From: Methylobacterium tardum | Lineage (GTDB): Bacteria; Pseudomonadota; Alphaproteobacteria; Rhizobiales; Beijerinckiaceae | Length of the DNA stretch: 64,000 nt | Direction of reading: 5' to 3' | Assembly: GCF_023546765.1 (NCBI RefSeq) | Contig: NZ_CP097484.1 | Location: forward strand, 2,698,001-2,762,000 | Shown: positions 27,394 to 34,895 of the stretch, piece after piece | How the letters are laid out: each line of letters starts with the position of its first letter | Numbering within the stretch: the first letter of the stretch is position 1 | Notes under the pieces: model-generated | Seen by the model: the letters and a program-made list of their open reading frames with translations, nothing else | Database searches by the model: none | What the model was told of the DNA's origin: nothing | Position numbers and translations under genes: made by a program

Positions 27394-27777
27394 CTATTCG
27401 GCGTCGATCAGGCTCACATGGGCGGCGACCACCCGCCAGCCCTCCGGGAAGCGGACCCAGGTCTGGCTCTGCCGGCCGATCTTTCCGGGCACGCTCGTGC
27501 GGGTGAACAGCGTCATGGCGGTGGCGAAGTCGCGCCCGTAGGTGGTGATCTGCGTCTGCGCCAGAACGCGCTCCAGGCCCACCGGCGAGCGGGCCCGGCG
27601 GAAGGTGCGGATCGCGTCCATGCCGTACAGGTTCTCGCCGATCCCGTAGCGGATGGTCAGCGGATCGTCCCGGAACAGCGCCTCCAGGGTCGGGACGTCG
27701 TTGGTGGTGAGCGCAGTCTCGTAGGACCGGAAGGCGGCCTCGACCTCGGCCCTGACGGCGGGATCGCCGATGACCAT
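27394..27777 (-). CDS. AtzH/HpxZ-like protein (DUF3225, NTF2-like fold)
   Basis: 127 aa. The sequence VEAAFRSYETALTTNDVPTLEALFRDDPLTIRYGIGENLYG and WVRFPEGWRVVAAHVSLI is characteristic of the DUF3225 group, which includes HpxZ of oxalurate degradation and AtzH, an amidohydrolase of dicarboxybiuret in cyanuric-acid pathways. The start overlaps the stop of the amidase gene by one base. Together with the AtzE-like and AtzG-like genes it forms a three-gene cassette seen in ureide and s-triazine catabolism. The precise substrate here is not defined. Confidence 0.8.
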   Translation of the reverse strand: MVIGDPAVRAEVEAAFRSYETALTTNDVPTLEALFRDDPLTIRYGIGENLYGMDAIRTFRRARSPVGLERVLAQTQITTYGRDFATAMTLFTRTSVPGKIGRQSQTWVRFPEGWRVVAAHVSLIDAE

Positions 27778-29174
27778 CAGGCGAGCTCCGCGATGGGTGC
27801 CGTGCAGATGCCGGTCCGTTCGAGATGGCGTGCGACGCGCAGGGCGAGATCCTCGCGCCAGGGGGCAGCAATCACCTGCACGCCGAGCGGCAACCCGTCA
27901 TCGAGCCAGACCGGCGCCGCTACCACGGGCAGGCCGATGAACGAGATCGGCTGCGTGAACACGCCGATATTGGCCCGCACGGGCAGCGTCACGCCGTCGA
28001 GGACGAAATGCGTCTGGCCGCCCTTCGGTGCCCGGCAGGGCGTGGTCGGGGCCAGGATCACGTCGACGGTGTCGAACACCTCCAGCACGCGCGCCCGGTA
28101 CCAGCGGCGGAAGCGCTGCGCCCGCTCGACATGGGGCGCGGGTAGCATCGCCCCGGCAATCAGCCGGTCGCGCACGGCCGGGTCGAAATCCTGCGGTCGG
28201 GTGCGCAGGCGGTCGAGATGGAGCGTCGCACCCTCGGCGGCGGTGATGAGGTAGGCGGCCGCGCGGGCGCGTGCCGCTTCGGGCAGTTCGACGGTGCGGC
28301 GCGCGCCGAGGGCCTCGGCGACGCGCGCCACCGCGGCGAAGACTTCCGGATCGCCGCCGCGCGCGAAGTAGCCTCCCGCCACCGCAATCCGCAATCCGTC
28401 GATCCCTGTTTCAAGGGCCGGCATGGCGGGCTCCGGCGGTCGGGTCGTCGCGACGGGGTCGTCCGGATCCGGACCCTGCATGGCGTCATAGGCGAGCGCG
28501 AGGTCGCTCACGCTCCGGGTCATGGGACCGAGATGGTCGAGACTGCCGACGAAGGGGAAGCTCCCCGCGCGGCTGAGCCGCCCATAGGTCGGTTTCAGCC
28601 CGAAGCAGCCGCAGAAGGCGGCGGGAACGCGAATCGAGCCGTTCGTGTCGGAGCCGAGCGTCAGCGGCACCATCCCGGCGGCGACGGCCGCCCCGGAGCC
28701 CCCGGACGAGCCGCCAGTCATATGGTCGAGGGCGTGCGGGTTGTGCGCGTCACCGTCGTGGACGTTCTCGCCGGTGAAGTCGTAGGCGTATTCGCCCATG
28801 TTGAGGGCGCCGACCAAGATCGCCCCGGCCGCCTCCAGGCGTCGAACCAGGGTGCCGTCACGGCTGGCCGGCGGTCGCTCCCGGTTGATCTTCGAGCCTG
28901 CACGGGTCGGCAGGCCCGCGATGTCGATCAGGTTCTTCACCGCGAAGGGCACGCCCGCGAGCGGTTTGGGCGGGCCGCCCCCGTCCAGGGCGTCATCGAG
29001 CGCGTCCGCCTGCGCCAGCGCACGCCCGCCAAGCACGTCGGTGAAGGCATTGACGGATGGATCGTGGCGGCCGATCCGAGCCAGAGCCTCGGTCACGACG
29101 TCCCGCGCGCTGCGCTGCCGACGATTGACCGCGTCGGCGAGCGCCGCCGCGCTCAGGGGGTGGGGCGCGCTCAT
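27777..29174 (-). CDS. atzE: AtzE-family amidase (1-carboxybiuret hydrolase-like)
   Basis: 465 aa, amidase-signature family. The catalytic Ser-cisSer-Lys triad is in place: Lys in LAGVPFAVKNLIDIAG, and the glycine-serine stretch MTGGSSGGSGAAVAAGMVPL with the nucleophile in LGSDTNGSIRVPAAFCGCFG. KPTYGRLSRAGSFPFVGSLDHLGP is shared with AtzE proteins. AtzE with the small AtzG subunit deaminates 1-carboxybiuret. It sits between AtzG-like and AtzH-like genes with overlapping stops and starts, which strengthens the family call. No cyanuric acid hydrolase, biuret hydrolase or allophanate hydrolase is in the window, so the pathway may start from another ureide. Confidence 0.82.
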   Translation of the reverse strand: MSAPHPLSAAALADAVNRRQRSARDVVTEALARIGRHDPSVNAFTDVLGGRALAQADALDDALDGGGPPKPLAGVPFAVKNLIDIAGLPTRAGSKINRERPPASRDGTLVRRLEAAGAILVGALNMGEYAYDFTGENVHDGDAHNPHALDHMTGGSSGGSGAAVAAGMVPLTLGSDTNGSIRVPAAFCGCFGLKPTYGRLSRAGSFPFVGSLDHLGPMTRSVSDLALAYDAMQGPDPDDPVATTRPPEPAMPALETGIDGLRIAVAGGYFARGGDPEVFAAVARVAEALGARRTVELPEAARARAAAYLITAAEGATLHLDRLRTRPQDFDPAVRDRLIAGAMLPAPHVERAQRFRRWYRARVLEVFDTVDVILAPTTPCRAPKGGQTHFVLDGVTLPVRANIGVFTQPISFIGLPVVAAPVWLDDGLPLGVQVIAAPWREDLALRVARHLERTGICTAPIAELA

Positions 29175-29365
29175 GCCTCGAAGCTCGGCGCAGCTTCGAC
29201 CTCATCAGCAAGCGGGAAATCGCTCACCAGCTCGGCGGCTTTCGCCAGAACGCGGAGGTTGGCGGTGATGGAGTCCATCCAGCGTGGATCGAGGGGCAGC
29301 CCGAGCAGCGGGGTCACGGCTGCGGCAAAAGCTTCAGGATCGAAGGTTGCGGATGGGTCGAGCAT
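29171..29365 (-). CDS. atzG: AtzG-like small subunit (DUF4089)
   Basis: 64 aa. FDPEAFAAAVTPLLGLPLDPRWMDSITANLRVLAKAAELVSDFPL matches the short helical proteins that form a heterotetramer with AtzE and stabilise it. The start used gives MLDPSATFDPEAF; a longer version from 29422 (19 more residues) is open but has no good ribosome-binding site. The stop overlaps the AtzE start (ATGA). It is the first gene of the putative ureide operon. Confidence 0.75.
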   Translation of the reverse strand: MLDPSATFDPEAFAAAVTPLLGLPLDPRWMDSITANLRVLAKAAELVSDFPLADEVEAAPSFEA

Positions 29366-29457
29366 CGGGGTTCTCGCGTTGTCCTCGGTACGCTGCCGGG
29401 ACTGATCTTTAGCAGGGCTCATGCCGCGGACGGCGTTTTTCGGACTTTTACCGAGTA

Positions 29458-29474
29458 TGCCTCATTTTGAGGCA
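29458..29474. promoter_or_regulatory. Palindromic operator candidate upstream of the atzG operon
   Basis: TGCCTCA-ttt-TGAGGCA, 7-bp perfect arms with a 3-bp centre, 94 bp before the chosen atzG start. It lies in an AT-richer stretch with no gene on either side and is a reasonable regulator or promoter-proximal site. The regulator is not encoded nearby. Confidence 0.45.
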
Positions 29475-30139
29475 CGATAACGCGCCCTTCGATCGAGATG
29501 GAGCCGCAACCTCGGTTTGCCTATTTCGTAGGCGGCCGGTTGGCGTTCCTTTGTTGGCCCGGCCGTCCGGTCATTCTGAGGCTTCATTGAGCCACGCCGC
29601 TCGCAGGTCTACTTGCGGCATGGTTGGGCCAACCATGTGGCTGGCGTTCGTGCATGCACGGTCGGCTCCGCCCCATGAGCCACCCGTCGCCCGGAAAGCC
29701 AGGGTGGGCGCCGCTCGACCACACGCACCCAGCAGCGATCAATGGCTTCTACAACGATCAAGTATCCGATGTGAAATTTGCAGACGTGGGTTGCTGCTTG
29801 CGAATGCGCTGCGGCCACTGCGCTTTGCTGTTGAGCGTGTCTGCAATCGCGTGTGGGAGTCGGGCTCACCTTTGTACGCATCGAGCAGCGCTGGTGAGAC
29901 AGCCCCTCAACCTTGCCGCTCATCCTTGAGCGACATATGTGAAGATGGCAATCAGAGAGCGGCATGACCTCGTACTCTGTTCCCGACAGGTGGGCCCCCG
30001 ATGCCTTGAGGTTTTTCGGCACCGGTCGGCAAAATCCATACAGAGATCGCCAGGATTGTCGCATTGCACCCGTTGGGCGCAGATCGACGCGATTGCGTAG
30101 GACACGCCGCTCTGGTTAAGGGCTTTCCGTTTTCGGCAC
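29475..30139. other. Gene-poor, compositionally atypical stretch
   Basis: About 660 bp with visibly lower GC content and no open frame that resembles a protein family or keeps the strong third-position G/C bias of its neighbours. Frames of 60-150 codons exist on both strands, but their predicted products are Cys/His/Arg-rich and look non-coding. It could be a decayed mobile element or an acquired remnant, with the perfect inverted repeat just to its right as a possible end. Confidence 0.4.
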
Positions 30140-30189
30140 ATGGTCAGACCCGAGCGCTCCGGCGTGGGCCAGCGCTCGGGTCTGACCAT
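30140..30189. repeat. Perfect 19-bp inverted repeat with 12-bp loop
   Basis: ATGGTCAGACCCGAGCGCT and its exact reverse complement are separated by CCGGCGTGGGCC. The arms are far longer than in ordinary terminators and there is no flanking T-tract. It may be a MITE-like remnant, paired transposon ends, or a recombination/regulatory site. It sits at the edge of a gene-poor AT-richer stretch. Confidence 0.75.
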
Positions 30190-30315
30190 CGGTAGAATCG
30201 ATGGATCGGTGCAGTTCCAATGGCCAGGGACGCCATGGGGGCTTGCAGAGACGACGTGACCGGCTGTGCCGGAAGTCCCTGAGACACGCCCAGCGTATTA
30301 ACCGAGAAAGGTCAG

Positions 30316-30696
30316 ATGAGCGCATTCGACTACAGGAACTTCGACGACCGTCGCCAGAACTCCCAGAATGCCAAGGCCGCACTGCTGGCCAAATTCAAGG
30401 CTCGTCCGCCGGCCGACGACCCGGAGGTGATTGCCAAGGCCAAGGCTCGGGCCGAGGTCGCGCAGGCGCGTGAGGAGCGCGCCCGCGAGCGCGAGGCGGC
30501 TCGCATCGCCGCCGAGCTGAAGGCTGCCGAGGAGAAGCGCCAGCGCGAGGAGGCCGAGCTGGCCGCGCAACTCGCCCGCGAGGCGGCCGAACTCGCCGCC
30601 GCGCAGGAGCGCAAGTCGGCTGACCTTGAGGCCAAGAAGGCGCAGCGCGACGCCCGTTACGCCGCCCGGAAGGCCAAGGCCAAGATCAAGCGCTGA
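30316..30696 (+). CDS. DUF6481-like charged coiled-coil protein
   Basis: 126 aa, almost entirely a helical, Ala/Glu/Lys/Arg-rich sequence after an N-terminal FDYRNFDDRRQNSQNAKAALLAKFKARP. The family is common in Methylobacterium and relatives and has no known role. A long coiled coil spans residues ~35-110, and the basic end (ARKAKAKIKR) may bind nucleic acid or another polyanion; that is inference. The ATG follows GAAAGGTCAG. A strong hairpin terminator is placed 36 bp after the stop. Confidence 0.75.
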   Translation: MSAFDYRNFDDRRQNSQNAKAALLAKFKARPPADDPEVIAKAKARAEVAQAREERAREREAARIAAELKAAEEKRQREEAELAAQLAREAAELAAAQERKSADLEAKKAQRDARYAARKAKAKIKR

Positions 30697-30731
30697 GCGC
30701 TGATCGACAGTCATCCGAAGTCCCGCGATCA

Positions 30732-30762
30732 AACGACGCCCGCCCCCAAAGCGGGCGTCGTT
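30732..30762 (+). terminator. Rho-independent-type terminator after the DUF6481-like gene
   Basis: AACGACGCCCGC and GCGGGCGTCGTT form a perfect 12-bp stem with a 7-nt loop. The stem itself ends in TT and is followed by GCGTTT. It is well placed for the gene ending at 30696. Confidence 0.7.
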
Positions 30763-30864
30763 GCGTTTGCGGAGCTGGGCGATCGGCAACCTTCGCGCGT
30801 GCCCCTGCGTTGAGGGCCGCCGTAAGGTTGACCACAGCCGATGCGGCCCTCCGACGAGACGAAC

Positions 30865-31140
30865 ATGATGTCCCGACTTGTTCTGGTGATCGCGCCTGTC
30901 GTGCTCTGGTCGAGCGGCGCCTGCGCTCAGACGGCAGACGTCACGGCCTGCGACACCCTGCTGGCCGCGCGCCGGATCGATGCCGCCGGGTCGGGGCACC
31001 AAGGCCCGTCGGAGGCCGGATGCCGCCGGATCGCGCGCCGTGAGATCGGGACCGTGGAACAGCGAGCGATGATCGGCGGCGCGCCCTATGAATGCATGAC
31101 CATTGCCGGCGCGGGTCGATGCCTCTGGATCGTGCCTTGA
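30865..31140 (+). CDS. Small secreted hypothetical protein
   Basis: 91 aa from the double ATG; an upstream ATG at 30841 would add 8 residues. MMSRLVLVIAPVVLWSSGACAQ is a clear signal peptide with a likely cut after ACA. The mature part has four cysteines (TACDTLL, EAGCRRIA, YECMTI, RCLW) that could pair in the periplasm. No family is recognised. Confidence 0.55.
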   Translation: MMSRLVLVIAPVVLWSSGACAQTADVTACDTLLAARRIDAAGSGHQGPSEAGCRRIARREIGTVEQRAMIGGAPYECMTIAGAGRCLWIVP

Positions 31141-31249
31141 GCTTGGCTTGCGGCGGGCCCGCCGACCGAAGCCAGCAGTCTGACGAAGCTTCACGGGTCG
31201 CAAAGGTGCTCTATTTCCGCCTTTCGACCGCGTGAGGACAGCATTCCGT

Positions 31250-31549
31250 ATGCCGAATATTTGGGGAAGAGGGACGCGTCCCGCATTGATCGCGTCCGGG
31301 ATCCTGATGGGATCGATCCTGTGGGTCGGATCGGTGCGTGCCGAGCCGCCGATCCGCAGTCCCGAGGACGCGGCCTGCCGGATGGAGGCGCGCGCGAAGG
31401 TCTTCTCCGCGCCGAATCCAAGCGGTCTGGGGATCGAGGATGTCGGGCGGCAGATCTACTTCGCCTGCATGAAGCGGATCAGCCCAGCCTCGGTCCAGAC
31501 CGCGCGGCGCTCAGGCCGCCGACATCGTCACCGACATCGGCGGCACTGA
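31250..31549 (+). CDS. Small secreted hypothetical protein with His/Arg-rich tail
   Basis: 99 aa. A hydrophobic leader (ALIASGILMGSILWVGSVRA, likely cut before EPPIRSPED) is followed by a short conserved-looking domain with two cysteines (DAACRMEARAKVF and YFACMKRIS). The extreme C-terminus is basic (RRHRHRHRRH). A GTG six codons earlier is possible; GTGAGGACA upstream can serve as ribosome-binding site for the ATG. The stop overlaps the end of a convergent small frame. Function unknown. Confidence 0.55.
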   Translation: MPNIWGRGTRPALIASGILMGSILWVGSVRAEPPIRSPEDAACRMEARAKVFSAPNPSGLGIEDVGRQIYFACMKRISPASVQTARRSGRRHRHRHRRH

Positions 31550-31773
31550 CGCGCGGGATTCGGCATTCGGGCATTGAGCGGCGCGCCGATCCGGGCGCGC
31601 AGTTGCAGGCGCAGCGCCTCGTTGCCGCCCTCCGCCTCCAGCGCCGCCATCAGGCGGAGGAGCTGGCTCAAGGGTGTTGATCGGCTGCCGACCGCCTCTG
31701 CGATCTGCTCCGGCAGGGTCTTGGCTCCCGGCACGAAGCGCAAGGCCGGGCTGGCCTGGTGAGTCTGGGGCAT
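31528..31773 (-). CDS. Hypothetical small helical protein
   Basis: 81 aa. The central segment TLPEQIAEAVGSRSTPLSQLLRLMAALEAEGGNEALRLQLRARIG is an amphipathic helical pattern with normal codon use, while both ends look less convincing. An upstream ATG (31878) would lengthen it by 35 residues of doubtful sequence. Its 3' end overlaps the convergent secreted protein by 22 bp. No homologous family is recognised. Confidence 0.35.
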   Translation of the reverse strand: MPQTHQASPALRFVPGAKTLPEQIAEAVGSRSTPLSQLLRLMAALEAEGGNEALRLQLRARIGAPLNARMPNPARQCRRCR

Positions 31774-31963
31774 ACGAGGCGCTCGTCCTTCGAAAGGATC
31801 CAGATTGGCGGGCGGCTCGCTACGCCTTTCGGCCGGGTGACACCAGCCCCTTTCGTCGGATTGCGTAGCCGGCATCATGCTCCGTTACCGCAGCGCAACA
31901 GCGTGGCGGGAAACTGTGGATGACGGTGCGTAAAACGCGGCGATGGCTTGCCAGAGCAGCCGT

Positions 31964-32629
31964 TCAGCCGGTTGCCAGCAAGGACTGCTCGAACCCGTCG
32001 AGCAGGTCCTGCGGATCGCGGTAGATCGCCACGCAGCCCGCGGCGGAAAGGTCCGCTTCCGGGAAGCCGCCGCAGAGGACGCCGATCGTGCGCAGGCCCG
32101 CTTTCGCCGCTGCCTCCGCGTCGTAGGGGGTGTCGCCGATGACGATGATCGCGCTTGGCGGGATCCCGTCGAGCTTCTTCAGCGCCGCTTCGAAGATGTC
32201 CGGATGCGGCTTCGAGCGGTCCGCGTCGTCCGAGCTGGTGGCGACGTCGGCGAGGTCGCCGATCTCCAGAATCTCCGTGTAGCGCTCGACCTCGGCGCGC
32301 TTGCCTGAGGACGCCAGGGCGATCTTCAAGCCAGCCTCGCGGATCCGTTCGAACAGCGCGCGGACACCGGGGAATGGTCGAACCTCGGGCAGGTACTTCT
32401 GCTTGAAGAGGTCCGAGCGGTACGCCTCGATCGTCTTCCCTTCACGGTCGATCCGCGCCTGCGGAAGGAAGACGGGCATCAGCTCGTCGCCGCCCTTGCC
32501 GATCTGGCTGCGGACCTCCGCCGGGTCGGTTTCCACGCCGAAATGCGCGAACGCCTCGACCCAGGCGCGTGCGTGCAGATCGACGCTGTCGAGCAAGGTC
32601 CCATCGATGTCGAAGATCACCGCGCGCAT
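31964..32629 (-). CDS. HAD-superfamily hydrolase (phosphoglycolate phosphatase/beta-phosphoglucomutase-like)
   Basis: 221 aa. All HAD motifs are present: motif I FDIDGTLLDS (nucleophile Asp), motif II ALASSGK, motif III Lys in DRSKPHPDIFEAALKKL, and motif IV VIGDTPYDAEAAAKAG. The cap region after motif I (HARAWVEAFAHFGVE) places it with Cof-unlike subfamily IA phosphatases, such as phosphoglycolate phosphatase or 2-deoxyglucose-6-phosphatase. The substrate is not predictable. The start gives MRAVIFDIDG. It stands alone behind a terminator from the upstream gene. Confidence 0.87.
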   Translation of the reverse strand: MRAVIFDIDGTLLDSVDLHARAWVEAFAHFGVETDPAEVRSQIGKGGDELMPVFLPQARIDREGKTIEAYRSDLFKQKYLPEVRPFPGVRALFERIREAGLKIALASSGKRAEVERYTEILEIGDLADVATSSDDADRSKPHPDIFEAALKKLDGIPPSAIIVIGDTPYDAEAAAKAGLRTIGVLCGGFPEADLSAAGCVAIYRDPQDLLDGFEQSLLATG

Positions 32630-32717
32630 CGCAGCCTCATCGCGGTGCACGGCGCCCGCATCAGCGCAATCAACCGGATGGAGACCGGCCTGTTCCGTCG
32701 GTGACCGCCTAAACGGC

Positions 32718-32750
32718 GGAAGCCCGCCCCGGGTCGCAGGGCGGGCTTCC
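32718..32750 (-). terminator. Terminator-like hairpin between the DUF2934 and HAD genes
   Basis: GGAAGCCCGCCC and GGGCGGGCTTCC pair over 12 bp around a 9-nt loop, 35 bp after the stop of the DUF2934 gene on the minus strand. A clear T-tract is lacking, so efficiency is uncertain. Confidence 0.6.
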
Positions 32751-32784
32751 GTCGAATGCTCGGTCGCGCCGAAGCGCGGTCGCT

Positions 32785-33195
32785 TCAGTGCATCGAAGCC
32801 GGAGCGCGCGCGGGCTTCGCCTTGGCGGCGAGGCCCGCCGTTACGGCGGCCTTGGAGGCCCGGGCAGGCTTCGGCGCGGCCGGCTTGGCGGCTGCCTTGG
32901 TGGCGGGCTTCGGCGCGGCGACCTTCGCGGCGTCCTTGGACGCGACGGCCTTCGCAGGAGCCTTCGAAGTAGCCTTGGCGGCGGTCTTGGTCGTGGACTT
33001 GGTCGCGGGCTTGGCAGCCTTCGGGGCCGCAGCCTTCACGGTCGCCTCGGCGGCGACGCCGGCCGCCAGCATGGCGTTGGCGCGCAGCTCGGCTTCGGCG
33101 CGGAGCCAATGCGCGGCGGCCTGCCCGTGAATCCGGCCCTCGTTCTCCCAAATGTAGTACGCGCATTCGCGCACGTGGTGCTCGCTGATCTGCAT
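32785..33195 (-). CDS. DUF2934 protein with Lys/Ala/Pro-rich histone H1-like tail
   Basis: 136 aa. Residues ~1-45 are a DUF2934 helix pair (HHVRECAYYIWENEGRIHGQAAAHWLRAEAEL). Residues ~50-136 are a low-complexity repeat of Ala, Lys, Pro and Thr in KPATK-, KAPAK- and PKPA-type units, resembling histone H1 or AlgP tails. The tail would be positively charged and probably binds DNA or another polyanion; this is inference. The start has a GAGGAGATCACC ribosome-binding region. A terminator hairpin follows. Confidence 0.8.
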   Translation of the reverse strand: MQISEHHVRECAYYIWENEGRIHGQAAAHWLRAEAELRANAMLAAGVAAEATVKAAAPKAAKPATKSTTKTAAKATSKAPAKAVASKDAAKVAAPKPATKAAAKPAAPKPARASKAAVTAGLAAKAKPARAPASMH

Positions 33196-33433
33196 GCGGT
33201 GATCTCCTCAACGTCCCGCATGCAACGATGGGAGGCGAGGGTTAAGCGTCGGTTAACCCTGCTGTCCGCCGCGCGGCGCAGGATGCATGAGCAGCACCGC
33301 GACTGCTTCCGCCGACGGACAACGCCGCGGGGACCACGTGCCGGAACACCTCCCCGTTCAGCGGCCTCGGCGCGGGGTCAGGTCCCCCGGGATGACGAGG
33401 GCTCGCCCGGCACGCGCAAGCCATCGTGCGGTC

Positions 33434-33973
33434 TCAGGATCCCTGGCTGGGGATCCCCAGGACGCGACGCGCCTCGGTCAGCAGCACAGCGTGCCGTGCG
33501 GCCCCGGGGCCATGATCTGGCGCCTCACGCCCAGCGCGGGCGATGAGATCCTGAAACCGTCGGCGATCGAGGGCGCGTGCACCGATGCTCGCGAGGACGG
33601 CACCCAGAACCGTGCGGACCGCCTCGGCGCGCTCGTCGGCTTCGGCCACGGCCTCCGCGGCGCGCGACGCGGCCGCCTCGCGCTCCGCGGCAAGCGCGGC
33701 CACCTGGGCGCCGGCGGCGTCGCATTCAGCCGCGAGGCGCTGTCTGGCCTGCCAGGTCTGATCGTGCTGGTGCGTGCGCACGGCGAGCAGCACCTTCAAG
33801 GACGCCGCCTCTGCCAGGGCGGCCTCGAGCCTGGCCTGAACTGCGCGCAGCTCTGTCGCCAGATCCTGCGCGCGCGTCTCGTCCCCGGTCACATCCAAAG
33901 CCGGCTCCTCTGGCACCACGATTGGTGTCGTCCTGTCGCGGGATCGGCGGAATGTCCACTCTCCCGGCCCCAC
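33434..33973 (-). CDS. Hypothetical coiled-coil protein
   Basis: About 179 aa from a GTG; a GTG at 34006 would add 11 residues, and the start is uncertain. The protein is nearly all predicted coiled coil (RAQDLATELRAVQARLEAAL to AEAVAEADERAEAVRTVLGA), Ala/Glu/Arg rich. It ends RRFQDLIARAGRE...LLTEARRVLGIPSQGS. It is divergent from the Nfu gene with about 100 bp between. No family is recognised. Continuous G/C at third positions over the whole frame supports coding. Confidence 0.5.
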   Translation of the reverse strand: MGPGEWTFRRSRDRTTPIVVPEEPALDVTGDETRAQDLATELRAVQARLEAALAEAASLKVLLAVRTHQHDQTWQARQRLAAECDAAGAQVAALAAEREAAASRAAEAVAEADERAEAVRTVLGAVLASIGARALDRRRFQDLIARAGREAPDHGPGAARHAVLLTEARRVLGIPSQGS

Positions 33974-34075
33974 GCCCAGGTTGAGAAAATTCGGTCGCCG
34001 GTCCACATGAGACGCGGTGCCTCGCGGCGCCTGTCCCGGCCGGCCTTGAACCGGCGCAGCGGAGTGAAGCCCATC

Positions 34076-34642
34076 ATGTTCATCCAGACCGAAGCTACGC
34101 CGAACCCGGCGACCCTGAAGTTCCTGCCCGGCCGCGTGGTCCTCGCTGAAGCGACCTTCGAAGCCCGTGACGCCGAGGCTGCCGCCCGCTCGCCGCTCGC
34201 GGCGGCGCTGTTCGCCGTGCCGGGCGTGTCCGGCGTCTATTTCGGGCACGATTTCATCTCCGTCACCAAGGCGGAGGACGGCTCCGACTGGGCGCAGGTG
34301 AAGCCTGCCGTGCTCGGCGCGATCATGGAGCATTTCCAGTCCGGCGCGCCGGTGATGGCCGAGGGCGGCCACGGCGAGATCGAGGCCGGCGACGAGTTCT
34401 ACGATGAGGCCGACCACGACACGGTCGTGACCATCAAGGATCTGCTCGAAACCCGCGTCCGGCCGGCGGTGGCGGGCGATGGCGGCGACATCACCTTCCG
34501 CGGCTACAAGGAGGGTGTGGTCTACCTGGAGATGAAGGGCGCCTGCTCGGGCTGCCCGTCCTCGACGGCGACCCTCCGGCACGGCGTGCAAAACCTGTTC
34601 CGGCACTTCCTGCCGGAGATCCGTGAGGTCCAGGCCATCTAA
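34076..34642 (+). CDS. NifU-like/Nfu iron-sulfur cluster carrier protein
   Basis: 188 aa. An N-terminal Nfu_N domain (MFIQTEATPNPATLKFLPGR) and a C-terminal NifU domain with the cluster-binding CSGCPSS motif (MKGACSGCPSSTATLRHGV) are both complete. It delivers [4Fe-4S] clusters to client enzymes; MiaB, encoded 5 kb downstream, is one type of client. The ATG at the end of a weak upstream region gives the canonical MFIQTE start. It leads the tsaB-rimI block in the same orientation, as in many Rhizobiales. Confidence 0.92.
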   Translation: MFIQTEATPNPATLKFLPGRVVLAEATFEARDAEAAARSPLAAALFAVPGVSGVYFGHDFISVTKAEDGSDWAQVKPAVLGAIMEHFQSGAPVMAEGGHGEIEAGDEFYDEADHDTVVTIKDLLETRVRPAVAGDGGDITFRGYKEGVVYLEMKGACSGCPSSTATLRHGVQNLFRHFLPEIREVQAI

Positions 34643-34720
34643 GCGGCCGCTGCGCGGCGGTTCGGCATCGGATCCTGCGTCGCCAGAGCGTCGGGAACCG
34701 CGACCGCCGCGACGCTTGAA

Positions 34721-34743
34721 GGCGCGCCTTTCAGAGGCGCGCC
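34721..34743. terminator. Hairpin after the Nfu gene
   Basis: GGCGCGCC, a 7-nt spacer and GGCGCGCC again form a GC hairpin about 80 bp past the stop. It is placed as a terminator between the Nfu gene and tsaB. No downstream T-tract is seen. The rest of 34643-34895 holds no gene. Confidence 0.4.
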
Positions 34744-34895
34744 GACCGGCGCAAGCCGGCAACACTCCACCGCAGATGCAGGTGCTGCCGCCGCCGCGAC
34801 GCTGACGGGACGGCCATTTTGCTCTAACGCTTGAGACTCTTCGCGCCCCTCGGGGCCGCAGGGAGGCGGCGGCCGGTCCGGACCGGCATGCGGGA

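Noticed and set aside
29609..30064. Possible minus-strand gene in the gene-poor stretch
   Set aside because: Cys/His/Arg-rich product with no domain, no third-position G/C bias and no ribosome-binding site; treated as non-coding.
33371..33450. Possible sixth family A repeat
   Set aside because: Only a short CCCCGGGATGACGAGGGCTC resemblance; it lies before and inside the end of a coding frame and the second arm is missing.
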